A stretch of 64,000 nucleotides of DNA, from positions 1,240,001-1,304,000 of the forward strand of contig NZ_BAABDF010000007.1 in the NCBI RefSeq assembly GCF_039539485.1. Direction: 5' to 3'. This document shows, piece after piece, positions 25,203 to 33,146 of this stretch. A model generated the notes under the pieces. That model had not been told where the DNA came from. It saw only the letters and a program-made list of their open reading frames with translations, and did no database searches. Origin of the DNA: Celeribacter arenosi (lineage in GTDB: Bacteria; Pseudomonadota; Alphaproteobacteria; Rhodobacterales; Rhodobacteraceae). Each line of letters opens with the position of its first letter. Position 1 is the first letter of the stretch. The translations under genes and the position numbers were made by a program.

Positions 25203-25975
25203 TGCTGTCCTATCAGCACGGGTTTCATGCCGGTAACGCGGCCGATGTGCACAAACATGCGCTCCTGTCGGCTGCGCTCGCCTATATGACCCAAAAAGAC
25301 AAACCCATCACCTATCTGGAAACCCATGCAGGTCGGGGCCTCTATGATCTGGCGGGACCACAGGCCACAAAAACCGGCGAAGCGGCGGCGGGGATCAAAC
25401 GTCTTTTGGCGTCCTTTGCGCCCGATCATCCCTATCGACGCGCCTTGGAAAGTGTTCGCGGCGAACACGGGCCAGATGCCTATCCGGGATCACCGCTGCT
25501 GGCCTCCCACCTGTTGCGTCACACAGACAGCCTGCACCTCGCCGAGCTGCACCCGCAGGAATTCGAGCACCTTGAGCGGGTGATGTGGTCGCGCGGCGCG
25601 CATCTCTATCAAACCGACGGCTTTGCATTGGCGCAGAGCCTGTGCCCTCCGACACCACGACGCGGTATGATCCTGATTGATCCGCCCTACGAGATTAAAA
25701 AGGACTACGAAACCATCCCGAAGTTTCTCGAAAAACTGCATGCGAAATGGAATGTCGGCGTGATCGCGCTCTGGTATCCGATGCTCTCGAACGGCGCCCA
25801 CGCGGGCATGGCGCGTGCGCTGGATACCCTCGACCTGCAGGGCGCTATGCACCATCAGGTAGCATTCGCAGCCGCCAAAGAGGGCCATGGTATGATCGGG
25901 TCGGGCATGTTCTTTGCGAACACGCCCTATGGTTTGGCCGACGAAGCCACCCGTTTGACGACCCTATTCACCTAA
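25202..25975 (+). CDS. rlmJ: 23S rRNA (A2030-N6)-methyltransferase RlmJ
   Basis: Methylates A2030 of 23S rRNA with SAM. The 257 residues begin MLSYQHGFHAGNAADVHKHALLS, the family signature, and contain ETHAGRGLYDL in the SAM pocket and the catalytic DPPYE motif (GMILIDPPYEIKKDYE). The first base is shared with the last base of the preceding gene (TGATG). The end overlaps the convergent ATPase gene. Confidence 0.95.
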   Translation: MLSYQHGFHAGNAADVHKHALLSAALAYMTQKDKPITYLETHAGRGLYDLAGPQATKTGEAAAGIKRLLASFAPDHPYRRALESVRGEHGPDAYPGSPLLASHLLRHTDSLHLAELHPQEFEHLERVMWSRGAHLYQTDGFALAQSLCPPTPRRGMILIDPPYEIKKDYETIPKFLEKLHAKWNVGVIALWYPMLSNGAHAGMARALDTLDLQGAMHHQVAFAAAKEGHGMIGSGMFFANTPYGLADEATRLTTLFT

Positions 25976-27561
25976 CGCGCCCTGAAAATCCCGCCGAGAA
26001 TACCGCGCACGATGCGCCGCCCCGTCGTGCCTTTGAGTTCTTTGATCAACAGGTTGGTGACCACGGCCCCCATGCCGTCGTCCTTTTTCGCGCGGCGTGA
26101 CGTGGAGCGGCCATATTCTTTCGTCTCGTAACGGCGCGCCTTTGAAAGCTCGCGTTCAAGCTCCTTGCGCCGTTTCTCGGCTTCCTTCTCCTCGGCCGCG
26201 CGCAGTTTCGCCTCCTCTTCAAGGCGCTCTGCCTCCTCCGCCTCTTTCGCGGCATCCTCGGCGCGCCGTGACAGCATCTCGAACGCACTTTCGCGATCCA
26301 GAATGGACTCGTATTTGCCCGCAATCGGCGAGTTGGCGATGATGGCTGCGCGCTCTTCGGGCAGGATCGGCCCGAGCTGCGAGGACGGCGGGCGGATCAG
26401 GGTGCGCTCCGCAATCCCGGGGGCACCTTTGTCGATCAGGAAGGACGTCACGGCCTCACCGGTTCCCACCTCTTTGATCGCGTCCTCAATGTCAAAACGC
26501 GGGTTCGCGCGGTAGGTCTCGGCCGCCATACGCAGCGCTTTTTGGTCGCGTGCGGTAAAGGCGCGCAATGCATGCTGAACACGGTTGCCAAGTTGGCTCA
26601 GAATATCCTCGGGCACGTCGTCGGGGTTCTGGGTCACGAAATAGACCCCGACCCCTTTGGAGCGGATCAAACGGGCAACCTGTTCAACTTTGTCGACCAA
26701 CGCCTTTGGCGCATCGTCAAAGAGCAAATGCGCCTCATCAAAGAAAAACACCAGTTTCGGTTTGTCCGGATTGCCGATTTCGGGAAGTTCCTCGAACAGT
26801 TCCGAGAGCAACCAGAGCAGGAATGTCGCGTAGAGTTTGGGCGACCCCATCAATTTGTCCGCGGCCAAAATAGAAACTCGACCCCGCCCATCCGGATCGA
26901 CCCGCAGGATGTCGGAAAGCGCGAGTGCCGGTTCCCCGAAGAGCTGCGCACCGCCCTGATTTTCCAGCACCAGAAGTGCGCGCTGGATCGCGCCAACCGA
27001 GGACTTGGAAACATTACCATAGCGCAGCGATAGCGTGTCCGCGTTCTCACCCACCCATACCAGGAGGGACTGCAGATCCTTGAGGTCCAAGAGCGGCAGA
27101 CCTTCTTCATCGGAGACGCGGAATGCGATGTTAAGAACGCCCTCCTGTGCATCCGAAAGGGCCATCAACCGCGACAACAGAAGCGGTCCCATTTCGAGGA
27201 CGGTGGTGCGGATCGGATGCCCCTGCTCGCCATACAGATCCCAGAACGTGACGGGAAACGCATCATAGGAATAGTCGGTGAAACCGATTTTCTCGGCACG
27301 GCTCGTGAAGGCATCGTGCAGCTTGAAACTTTCGCTCCCTGACTTGGCAATGCCGGACAGATCGCCCTTCACATCCGACAGGAACACCGGCACGCCCTGT
27401 GCGCTAAAGGATTCAGCCAGAATTTGCAGCGTGACGGTTTTACCGGTGCCGGTCGCACCCGCGATCAGCCCGTGACGGTTGCCATATTTCAGGAGAAGTT
27501 CCTGCGCCTCTCCATATCCTTCGCCACCGCCGCCTACAAAGACACCCTGATCCTCTGCCAT
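25972..27561 (-). CDS. HerA-like ATPase (DUF853, YjgR family)
   Basis: A 529-residue P-loop ATPase of the HerA/FtsK superfamily. The Walker A is RHGLIAGATGTGKTVTLQ near residues 30-45 and the Walker B is KLVFFFDEAHLLFDD near 265. A sensor-like VYFVTQNPDDVPEDILSQLGNRVQHALRAF segment follows. The C-terminal 100 residues are a highly charged Glu/Lys/Arg coiled coil and then a short conserved end (ATNLLIKELKG-like, RRIVRGILGGIF). Function in these bacteria is not established; there is no adjacent NurA-type nuclease. The region upstream holds the RNA candidates described separately. Confidence 0.88.
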   Translation of the reverse strand: MAEDQGVFVGGGGEGYGEAQELLLKYGNRHGLIAGATGTGKTVTLQILAESFSAQGVPVFLSDVKGDLSGIAKSGSESFKLHDAFTSRAEKIGFTDYSYDAFPVTFWDLYGEQGHPIRTTVLEMGPLLLSRLMALSDAQEGVLNIAFRVSDEEGLPLLDLKDLQSLLVWVGENADTLSLRYGNVSKSSVGAIQRALLVLENQGGAQLFGEPALALSDILRVDPDGRGRVSILAADKLMGSPKLYATFLLWLLSELFEELPEIGNPDKPKLVFFFDEAHLLFDDAPKALVDKVEQVARLIRSKGVGVYFVTQNPDDVPEDILSQLGNRVQHALRAFTARDQKALRMAAETYRANPRFDIEDAIKEVGTGEAVTSFLIDKGAPGIAERTLIRPPSSQLGPILPEERAAIIANSPIAGKYESILDRESAFEMLSRRAEDAAKEAEEAERLEEEAKLRAAEEKEAEKRRKELERELSKARRYETKEYGRSTSRRAKKDDGMGAVVTNLLIKELKGTTGRRIVRGILGGIFRAR

Positions 27562-27660
27562 CGCTTTCGCTCCCTGATTCCTTTGTAAGATTTTCGCAGC
27601 ATTTCAACGCCGTATGGCGACACAATACTAATTTAACCACTCTCTGCCAGTATTGATCCT

Positions 27661-27744
27661 GTCCAAAGCGGGGCTTTCCTGCCTAGGACTGACTTCCTCC
27701 CTGTCAGACTGGCCGCCCGGGCTACCCGGCGCGGCCGTTTTTTT
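27661..27744 (+). ncRNA. Candidate small RNA with anti-Shine-Dalgarno loop
   Basis: No plus-strand gene ends within 1.6 kb upstream, yet a strong intrinsic terminator lies here. Just before it a 5-bp hairpin CTGAC/GTCAG (27689-27707) presents the loop TTCCTCCCT, complementary to ribosome-binding sites. A smaller hairpin AAAGC-GGG-GCTTT lies at 27665-27677. Loops of this kind are known from alphaproteobacterial small RNAs (cuckoo/CcsR-type and alpha-r14-type). The 5' end is not defined: I found no convincing promoter, so the start coordinate is a guess. Confidence 0.5.
27711..27744 (+). terminator. Orphan intrinsic terminator, plus strand
   Basis: Stem of 11 bp in two blocks (GGCCGC/GCGGCC and CCGGG/CCCGG) with a single bulged C at 27730 and a CTA loop, followed by G and seven T (27738-27744). 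It is one of the strongest terminators in the window but follows no plus-strand gene. Confidence 0.85.
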
Positions 27745-27802
27745 GGCCGCAGTGCATTTAGGTGTCCGAGGGGCGATCCCCTGCGTTAACCAAAAATCTC
27801 CG

Positions 27803-27831
27803 TTGACGCGCATTTGATTCCCGCCTAGCGT
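27803..27831 (+). promoter_or_regulatory. Sigma-70-like promoter of leader or small RNA
   Basis: TTGACG at 27803-27808, a 17-nt spacer and TAGCGT at 27826-27831. The expected transcript start is near 27838. It serves the RNA element ending at 27923 and, on read-through, the IalB-family gene. Confidence 0.6.
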
Positions 27832-27837
27832 TGCGCC

Positions 27838-27923
27838 CATAAGTCGGCCAAGTCCGGCAGGGAGAATGTCCGGATCGAAAAGATCCGAAAGAGAGTTTCG
27901 GTCCGCCGGAGCTCTCTTTTCTT
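27838..27923 (+). ncRNA. Candidate small RNA or attenuator leader before ialB-family gene
   Basis: About 85 nt between a good promoter and a strong terminator. It holds hairpin CGGATC/GATCCG (27871-27887) and, directly after, a 14-bp terminator stem. The segment TCCGGC at 27853-27858 could instead pair with GCCGGA at 27905-27910 inside the terminator, giving a mutually exclusive fold. That would suit either a free small RNA or transcription attenuation of the gene starting at 28070. The sequence alone does not decide which. Confidence 0.5.
27888..27923 (+). terminator. Intrinsic terminator inside the ialB-family leader
   Basis: A continuous 14-bp stem from 27888-27901 to 27906-27919 (outer AAAGAGAG/CTCTCTTT, two G-T pairs, inner CGG/CCG) with a TCCG loop, followed by a T-rich run with one C. 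It lies 147 nt upstream of the next start codon. Confidence 0.8.
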
Positions 27924-28069
27924 TGGTCGCCCAGCTTAGGCACGGATCGCCAAAAGGCGAAGGTTCGCCGAGGTCACACAGAGGTGTCCGAGATTGTCCC
28001 TGACACTCTCCAAAGCCCGTGATAGAGGGATTGCGACCAAGTGATACAGAAAAACCTAGTAGGATTACG

Positions 28070-28717
28070 ATGCTCAAGAAGACCTTTTCCGTAACTGCAT
28101 TTGCCCTCGCCCTGTCCTTTGGGTCTACCCCCCTCTTGGCGCAGGACGCCGAACCCGAAGGTGCCGCAGAGGTAGAGCAGCCCGCAGTTGAGCCCGCTCT
28201 GTCGGCCGGCGAACCCGTCGAGACCGAAATCCAGGCCGGACAGACCTATGTGCTTGAAACCGAAGGGGATTGGGAAATCCGCTGTATTCGCACCGAAGGC
28301 GATGTTCCAGAGCCCTGCTCCATCTACCAACTCCTGCGTGACGAACAGGGAACTGAAGTCGCGGAAGTGACCATGTTCCACCTTGGTCAGGGCGAAGCGG
28401 AAGCGGCTGCGACATTCATCGCGCCGCTCGAGACATTGTTGACGCAGCAAATGACCATCTTCGTAGATGGCGCGAATGGCCGCCGCTACCCGTTCTCGTT
28501 TTGCACGACCGTGGGATGCTTTGTGCGCGCTGGTCTGACCGGCGCCGAAGTTGATCAATTCCGACGCGGCGTGGAAGGCACAGTGGTCATCCACCCTGTC
28601 GCAGCACCCGAAACCGCTGTGAGACTCCCGCTGTCGCTCAAGGGGTTCACTGCAGCATACGCGCGCGTGACCGAGTTGAACAAAGCCGCACGCAGCGCGG
28701 CGACGCAAACCGAGTAA
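28070..28717 (+). CDS. Invasion-associated locus B (IalB) family protein
   Basis: A 215-residue secreted protein of the IalB family. The signal peptide is KKTFSVTAFALALSFGSTPLLAQ (cleavage near residue 24); an acidic Pro/Glu-rich linker follows, then the IalB domain from about residue 62: GDWEIRCIR...CSIYQLLRDEQG, with paired cysteines (CIRT, PCSI, FCTTVGCF). In Bartonella the family is tied to erythrocyte invasion; in free-living relatives the role is unknown and probably envelope-related. GTAGGA precedes the ATG. A long structured leader with an internal terminator lies upstream. Confidence 0.88.
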   Translation: MLKKTFSVTAFALALSFGSTPLLAQDAEPEGAAEVEQPAVEPALSAGEPVETEIQAGQTYVLETEGDWEIRCIRTEGDVPEPCSIYQLLRDEQGTEVAEVTMFHLGQGEAEAAATFIAPLETLLTQQMTIFVDGANGRRYPFSFCTTVGCFVRAGLTGAEVDQFRRGVEGTVVIHPVAAPETAVRLPLSLKGFTAAYARVTELNKAARSAATQTE

Positions 28718-28740
28718 TACCGCGAAAAATTGAATTACGG

Positions 28741-28773
28741 GCCGCCCGGGGGATCCTTCGGGCGGCTCTTTTT
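28741..28773 (+). terminator. Intrinsic terminator after IalB-family gene
   Basis: An 8-bp perfect stem GCCGCCCG/CGGGCGGC (28741-28748 with 28759-28766), a 10-nt loop, and TCTTTTT afterwards. Confidence 0.85.
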
Positions 28774-28787
28774 ATTGTGTCGATGAT

Positions 28788-29999
28788 TCAGCTCGCTTTT
28801 CGCAACGCCATAACCGCATTCAGACCGCCAAATGCAAAGGCATTGGACAGAACCACGTCCACTTTCGCATCACGCGCCTCATTTGGCACAACGTCCAGCG
28901 AACATTCGGGGTCGGGCTCTTCGTAGTTGATCGTCGGGGCAATCACCCCGTCGCGCAGCGCCATGATACAGGCGAGCAGCTCAACGGCCCCTGTTCCGCC
29001 AATCAAATGTCCATGCATGGATTTGGTCGACGAGATCATGATGTCGTCTGCGTGATGGCCGAGCGCATCGGCCACAGCCGCACATTCGGTTTTGTCATTG
29101 GCCGCCGTGCCGGTGCCATGGGCGTTGATGTAACCGACTTCCTCGGCATTCACCTTTGCATCGCGCAACGCGCCAGCGATGGCACGTGCGGCCCCCTGTT
29201 TGGAGGGCATCACGATGTCGGAGGCATCCGAAGTCATCGCAAAACCGATCACTTCGGCGAGAATTTCAGCACCCCGCTTTTTCGCGTGTTCATACTCTTC
29301 AAAGACGAAAACCGCCGCGCCTTCACCCTGAACCATGCCATTGCGATTTAGGCTGAACGGGCGGCAGGCGTCTTTGGACATCACGCGCAGACCTTCCCAG
29401 GCTTTGACGCCGCCAAAGCACAACATGGACTCGGAGCCACCGGTGACCATGGCTGTCGCCATCCCGCAGCGCACCATGTTGAACGCCTGCCCCATCGCGT
29501 GGTTCGACGACGCACAGGCGGTCGCCACGGTAAAGGATGGCCCTTTGAGATTGTATTCCATGGAGACATGGCTACAGGCCGCGTTGTTCATCAGTTTTGG
29601 CACGACAAAGGGGTGAACGCGGTTCTTTCCCTCTTCGTAGACCATGCGGTAGTTGTCGTCCTGTGTCGTCAGGCCACCCCCCGAGGTGCCCAGAATAACG
29701 CCGGAATGGGCCGCAAGGTCGCCGATGAAGGTCAGACCGGATTGGCCAATGGCCTGCTGCGCAGCAACCAAAGTGAACTGGGTAAAGCGGTCATAAAGTG
29801 CCATCTGCTGACGGTTAAAACGGTGCTCCGCATCCCACTCGTGGATTTGGCCACCGATCCGGATCGACAGGCGATCAACGTCGCGAAAATCCAGCTCGGA
29901 AATTCCGTTTTTGGCTTCTTTGAACGCGGTGAGGGTCGAGGGCACATCAAGCCCGAGGGCATTGACCGTCCCAGCCCCTGTAATGACGACGCGGTTCAT
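28788..29999 (-). CDS. Beta-ketoacyl-ACP synthase (FabF/NodE-like)
   Basis: Condensing enzyme that extends an acyl chain by two carbons with malonyl-ACP. The 403 residues contain Cys162 in VATACASSNHAMG, His294 in NAHGTGT, Lys326 and His331 in STKSMHGHLIGG, and the C-terminal LSNAFAFGGLNAVMAL: a complete Cys-His-His set. Its start overlaps the stop of a dedicated acyl carrier protein, and lpxD is next upstream. This suggests a lipid-A-related or other special fatty acid rather than bulk synthesis. Not the housekeeping fabF by context; exact product unknown. Confidence 0.92.
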   Translation of the reverse strand: MNRVVITGAGTVNALGLDVPSTLTAFKEAKNGISELDFRDVDRLSIRIGGQIHEWDAEHRFNRQQMALYDRFTQFTLVAAQQAIGQSGLTFIGDLAAHSGVILGTSGGGLTTQDDNYRMVYEEGKNRVHPFVVPKLMNNAACSHVSMEYNLKGPSFTVATACASSNHAMGQAFNMVRCGMATAMVTGGSESMLCFGGVKAWEGLRVMSKDACRPFSLNRNGMVQGEGAAVFVFEEYEHAKKRGAEILAEVIGFAMTSDASDIVMPSKQGAARAIAGALRDAKVNAEEVGYINAHGTGTAANDKTECAAVADALGHHADDIMISSTKSMHGHLIGGTGAVELLACIMALRDGVIAPTINYEEPDPECSLDVVPNEARDAKVDVVLSNAFAFGGLNAVMALRKAS

Positions 30000-30265
30000 G
30001 CCTTCTGGTCTTTGATCAACCGTTCGACGGCCGTGACGATGGCGCCGATGGATGAGATGTCAAAGTCTGACTGATCGGGTTCGTTGGCGTTAAAGGGCAC
30101 GGAAATATCAAAAGCTTCCTCAATGGCGAAAATGCTTTCCACCAACCCGAGGCTATCGATTCCGAGATCCTCCAAAGACTGATCCATGGAGACATCAGTC
30201 GGTTCAAGAACGGCCTGCTCGGCAATGATCTCGATGATCGTTTCCTTCACATCCTGCTTAGCCAT
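29996..30265 (-). CDS. Acyl carrier protein (dedicated, next to lpxD)
   Basis: An 89-residue ACP with Ser38 for 4'-phosphopantetheine in DLGIDSLGLVESIFAIEEAF. The C-terminal half (FDISVPFNANEPDQSDFDISSIGAIVTAVERLI) differs from housekeeping AcpP and is longer than usual, which resembles specialised carrier proteins such as AcpXL or NodF types. AAGGAAG precedes the ATG at 30265; the longer frame from 30361 has no ribosome site and would overlap lpxD. Translationally coupled to the ketosynthase. Confidence 0.9.
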   Translation of the reverse strand: MAKQDVKETIIEIIAEQAVLEPTDVSMDQSLEDLGIDSLGLVESIFAIEEAFDISVPFNANEPDQSDFDISSIGAIVTAVERLIKDQKA

Positions 30266-30357
30266 CTCAGCTTCCTTTTGATCCTTTGGCGGTGATTTAG
30301 TCAGAAATCGCGTTTGTTGGAACCAGTTTTTATGTCCATGCGCGCATATGCGTTGCG

Positions 30358-31425
30358 TCACTCTTTGCCCGAAAGACGCCCGAGCAAGCGGGGCAAGCGC
30401 CGCAGGGCTTTGTACATTTCAACATGTGTCTGCATCGTGACAGCCGGATAGCCCATCATCGCACGCCCTTTTGGAACATTGGACAGCACACCCGTGCCCG
30501 CGCCGATAATGGCACCCGACCCGATAGAGAGATTGTCGGCCGCACCCGCCTGCCCGCCCATCACGACAAAATCACCAATCACGGTTGATCCCGCCACGCC
30601 GACCTGCCCGCAGAGCAGACAATGACGCCCCACAACCACGTTGTGACCGATCTGCACTTGGTTATCGAGCTTGGTCCCGTCGCCGATACGTGTCGGGCGG
30701 ATCGTTCCCTGATCGATGGTGACATTCGCGCCCAATTCCACATCTTCGCCGATCACCACACCGCCCAGCGACGCGATGCGCAACCACGCCTGCCCTTCGG
30801 CCGCGACATCGGCGCCGAGGGTTTCGCGCGCTTCTTCAACATGGCTTTTCTCGGTGGTCACGAATGAAAACCCATCCGAACCAACGACCGCACCCGGTTG
30901 GGCAATGACACGATCGCCAATGACCACGCCTTTGCCGATCCTGACGCCGGAATGGAACAACCCATCTTCACCGATCACCGCATCCGCGCCGATTGTGACA
31001 TGCGCCGCCATGCGCACGCGTGCCCCGATTTTGGCCCGCGCACCGACAACACACAGCGGCCCAATCGCCGCGCCGTCGCCAATTTCCGCGGTCGGATCAA
31101 TTACCGCCGATGGATGAACGCCCGGCGCGATATCGGGCCCGCTATCGAAGGCAGCGGTAACGCCCACCATGGCAAGCCGCGCGCGCGGCGCAAATATTGC
31201 CGCGTCCAACCCGAAGGACGTCCAATCCGCACCATCCCAAAGGACCGCAGCCTTTGCCTGACCGGCACGCAATGTATCGCCAAATTTTGGATTCATCGCC
31301 AACGCGAGATCACTCGGCCCGGCGTCCGCCGGTTCGGCTGCGCGCGAAAGGGGCAGCGTACCGTCGCCTGCAAAACGCAGGCCCAGTCGGGTTGCAAGAT
31401 CGGCTACGGTGATCGAATGGCTCAT
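30358..31425 (-). CDS. lpxD: UDP-3-O-acylglucosamine N-acyltransferase LpxD
   Basis: Third lipid A step: puts the amide-linked acyl chain onto UDP-3-O-acylglucosamine, using acyl-ACP. The 355 residues have an N-terminal uridine-binding domain (LSRAAEPADAGPSDLALAMNPKF) and a left-handed beta-helix (SAVIDPTAEIGDGAAIGPLCVVGA onward). The catalytic His region is DNQVQIGHNVVVGRHCLLCGQVGVAGS, with helices at the end. It is separated from the lpxA-lpxB cluster, in an operon with an ACP and a ketosynthase. Confidence 0.95.
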   Translation of the reverse strand: MSHSITVADLATRLGLRFAGDGTLPLSRAAEPADAGPSDLALAMNPKFGDTLRAGQAKAAVLWDGADWTSFGLDAAIFAPRARLAMVGVTAAFDSGPDIAPGVHPSAVIDPTAEIGDGAAIGPLCVVGARAKIGARVRMAAHVTIGADAVIGEDGLFHSGVRIGKGVVIGDRVIAQPGAVVGSDGFSFVTTEKSHVEEARETLGADVAAEGQAWLRIASLGGVVIGEDVELGANVTIDQGTIRPTRIGDGTKLDNQVQIGHNVVVGRHCLLCGQVGVAGSTVIGDFVVMGGQAGAADNLSIGSGAIIGAGTGVLSNVPKGRAMMGYPAVTMQTHVEMYKALRRLPRLLGRLSGKE

Positions 31426-31535
31426 GTCGGCTCCCTACGGGTTCACCCCGACATAAGCCCTTTGGCGCGCTTTGAAAAGCAAAGGGCGCGGTCATGCCAC
31501 GCCCTTTGCCAATCCGGTTTATGGTGCTTGGGGCC

Positions 31536-33146
31536 TTAGCCGCCGACTGCGCGCAGCTGCACACCTTTGGCCTGAAGCGCGCGCCAAATCTTGGCATCAC
31601 GTCCGTAGATGTCACGGCGATATTCCATGCCACCTTTGGGCACAGTCATGGCTGTGCGGTAGACGATGTGCACAGGCACTTCCACATCCAACGGCACCAC
31701 TGTTTCAACGCCGGTATTCAGACGGGCGTGGAAGAACCCTTTGGGATCGCCGGTCTGTTTGGACAACAGCTCATAGGCAAAATCAAAGGGTTGCTGCAGG
31801 CGGATACACCCGTGCGAAAAGGCACGGACTTCGCGGCCAAACAGGCTCTTGGAAGGCGTATCATGCAGGTAGATGTTGTATTTGTTGGGGAACATGAACT
31901 TCACCAACCCCAAAGCATTCCCGTCAGATGGCGGCTGCTTGAGATTGAAGGGGAAGGTGCGCTCCGAATAGCTGGCGAAATTGATGCCCGCACGGGACAC
32001 CGTGCGGCCGGAATTGTCGACAATCCGCAGATGCCCTGCCGCATTCGGGTTCTTTTGCAAGAGCGGCAGATACTCTTTCACGGCGATTGAGCGCGGCACG
32101 TTCCATGTCGGGTTGATCACCATGTGTTCCATCACATCGGAGAATTCGGGGCTGCGCTGCTCGGAAACATTGGATCCAACCACGGAACGCGTTTCGAACG
32201 TGACGCGATCGTTGTCGATGATCTGCGCCGTGAAGTCGGTGATATTGACCCAGATATGACGCTTGCCGCGCTCCATATTGGTCCAACGCTCACGCTCCAA
32301 GGCAACGTGGATCGAGGCAAGACGTTGCTCGGGGCCCTTGTTCAACTCGTCAAGAGTGCTCGGACCTGCAACCCCGTCATGGGACAGACCGTGCTGGAGT
32401 TGAAAAATCTGCACTGCGCGCTGCATGTTGGCGTCGTAGGACGTGGAATTCGTACGCTTGAGATAGCCCATCGCAATCAGACGGTTACGCAGGGCAACCA
32501 CGCCATTGTTCGACTGACCCGGCTCGTATTTCCCACCGGGAACCGTTGGGCCCCAGCCGCCTTTACCCAGAACACGCTCGAGATTGGATTTCTCTTTCAA
32601 CAGACGCGTATATTCGGGTGATTTCGGCGCCAGAGATTTCAGGAACGCCCGCGGCGAAGATTTGGCAAAGGCGCCCAAAAGACCCGCACCATCGCGGTAT
32701 GGCACCTGCCGGACGATTTCGCGATCAACACGCGATGGCACAAGCTGCCCTGTCTGCATATCCCGCGCATAGTCGAGGAACATCTGGGACAGCGCCACTT
32801 CGACACGACCCAGATCGCGCTCCGATTTCACGGCCCGCATATTGGTTTTCAAAAGTGTGGTGTCATATGGTGCGAGACCGTGGTCCGGCGCGCTTTCCAA
32901 TGCCTGCAAGAGCGCCTGACGACGCGAACGGGTTTTCCCGTCGGTTCCCGCAAACACCGGTTTGTATCCGGTGGCGCGATAATACGCCGAAAGTTCTTTG
33001 GATCCGCTTGCGGCTTCTGCAATGGATTGCATCAATGCCGTGACCTGTTGCGCAGTTGCGCCCTGCACCGCACCGATAAGCCCAAGAGAAGCGATCAATG
33101 CAACGACGAGCAACCGCGCGCGCCGGAAAATCGGGACTAATACCAT
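31536..33146 (-). CDS. L,D-transpeptidase (YcbB/LdtD type)
   Basis: Periplasmic enzyme that forms 3-3 cross-links in peptidoglycan. The 536 residues have a signal sequence or anchor (LLVVALIASLGLIGAVQGATAQ), an N-terminal scaffold domain, a peptidoglycan-binding domain (ALRNRLIAMGYLKRTNSTSYDANMQ, then VQIFQLQHGLSHDGVAGPSTLDELN) and a YkuD catalytic domain with HDTPSKSLFGREVRAFSHGCIRLQQP, where SHGCIRL holds the catalytic Cys. The start at 33146 has AGAGG seven bases upstream. Divergent from a MepK-like endopeptidase gene. Confidence 0.94.
   Translation of the reverse strand: MVLVPIFRRARLLVVALIASLGLIGAVQGATAQQVTALMQSIAEAASGSKELSAYYRATGYKPVFAGTDGKTRSRRQALLQALESAPDHGLAPYDTTLLKTNMRAVKSERDLGRVEVALSQMFLDYARDMQTGQLVPSRVDREIVRQVPYRDGAGLLGAFAKSSPRAFLKSLAPKSPEYTRLLKEKSNLERVLGKGGWGPTVPGGKYEPGQSNNGVVALRNRLIAMGYLKRTNSTSYDANMQRAVQIFQLQHGLSHDGVAGPSTLDELNKGPEQRLASIHVALERERWTNMERGKRHIWVNITDFTAQIIDNDRVTFETRSVVGSNVSEQRSPEFSDVMEHMVINPTWNVPRSIAVKEYLPLLQKNPNAAGHLRIVDNSGRTVSRAGINFASYSERTFPFNLKQPPSDGNALGLVKFMFPNKYNIYLHDTPSKSLFGREVRAFSHGCIRLQQPFDFAYELLSKQTGDPKGFFHARLNTGVETVVPLDVEVPVHIVYRTAMTVPKGGMEYRRDIYGRDAKIWRALQAKGVQLRAVGG

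Noticed and set aside
27628..28077. 149-codon minus-strand frame in the RNA region
   Set aside because: No family features; the plus-strand terminators and promoter explain the sequence better.
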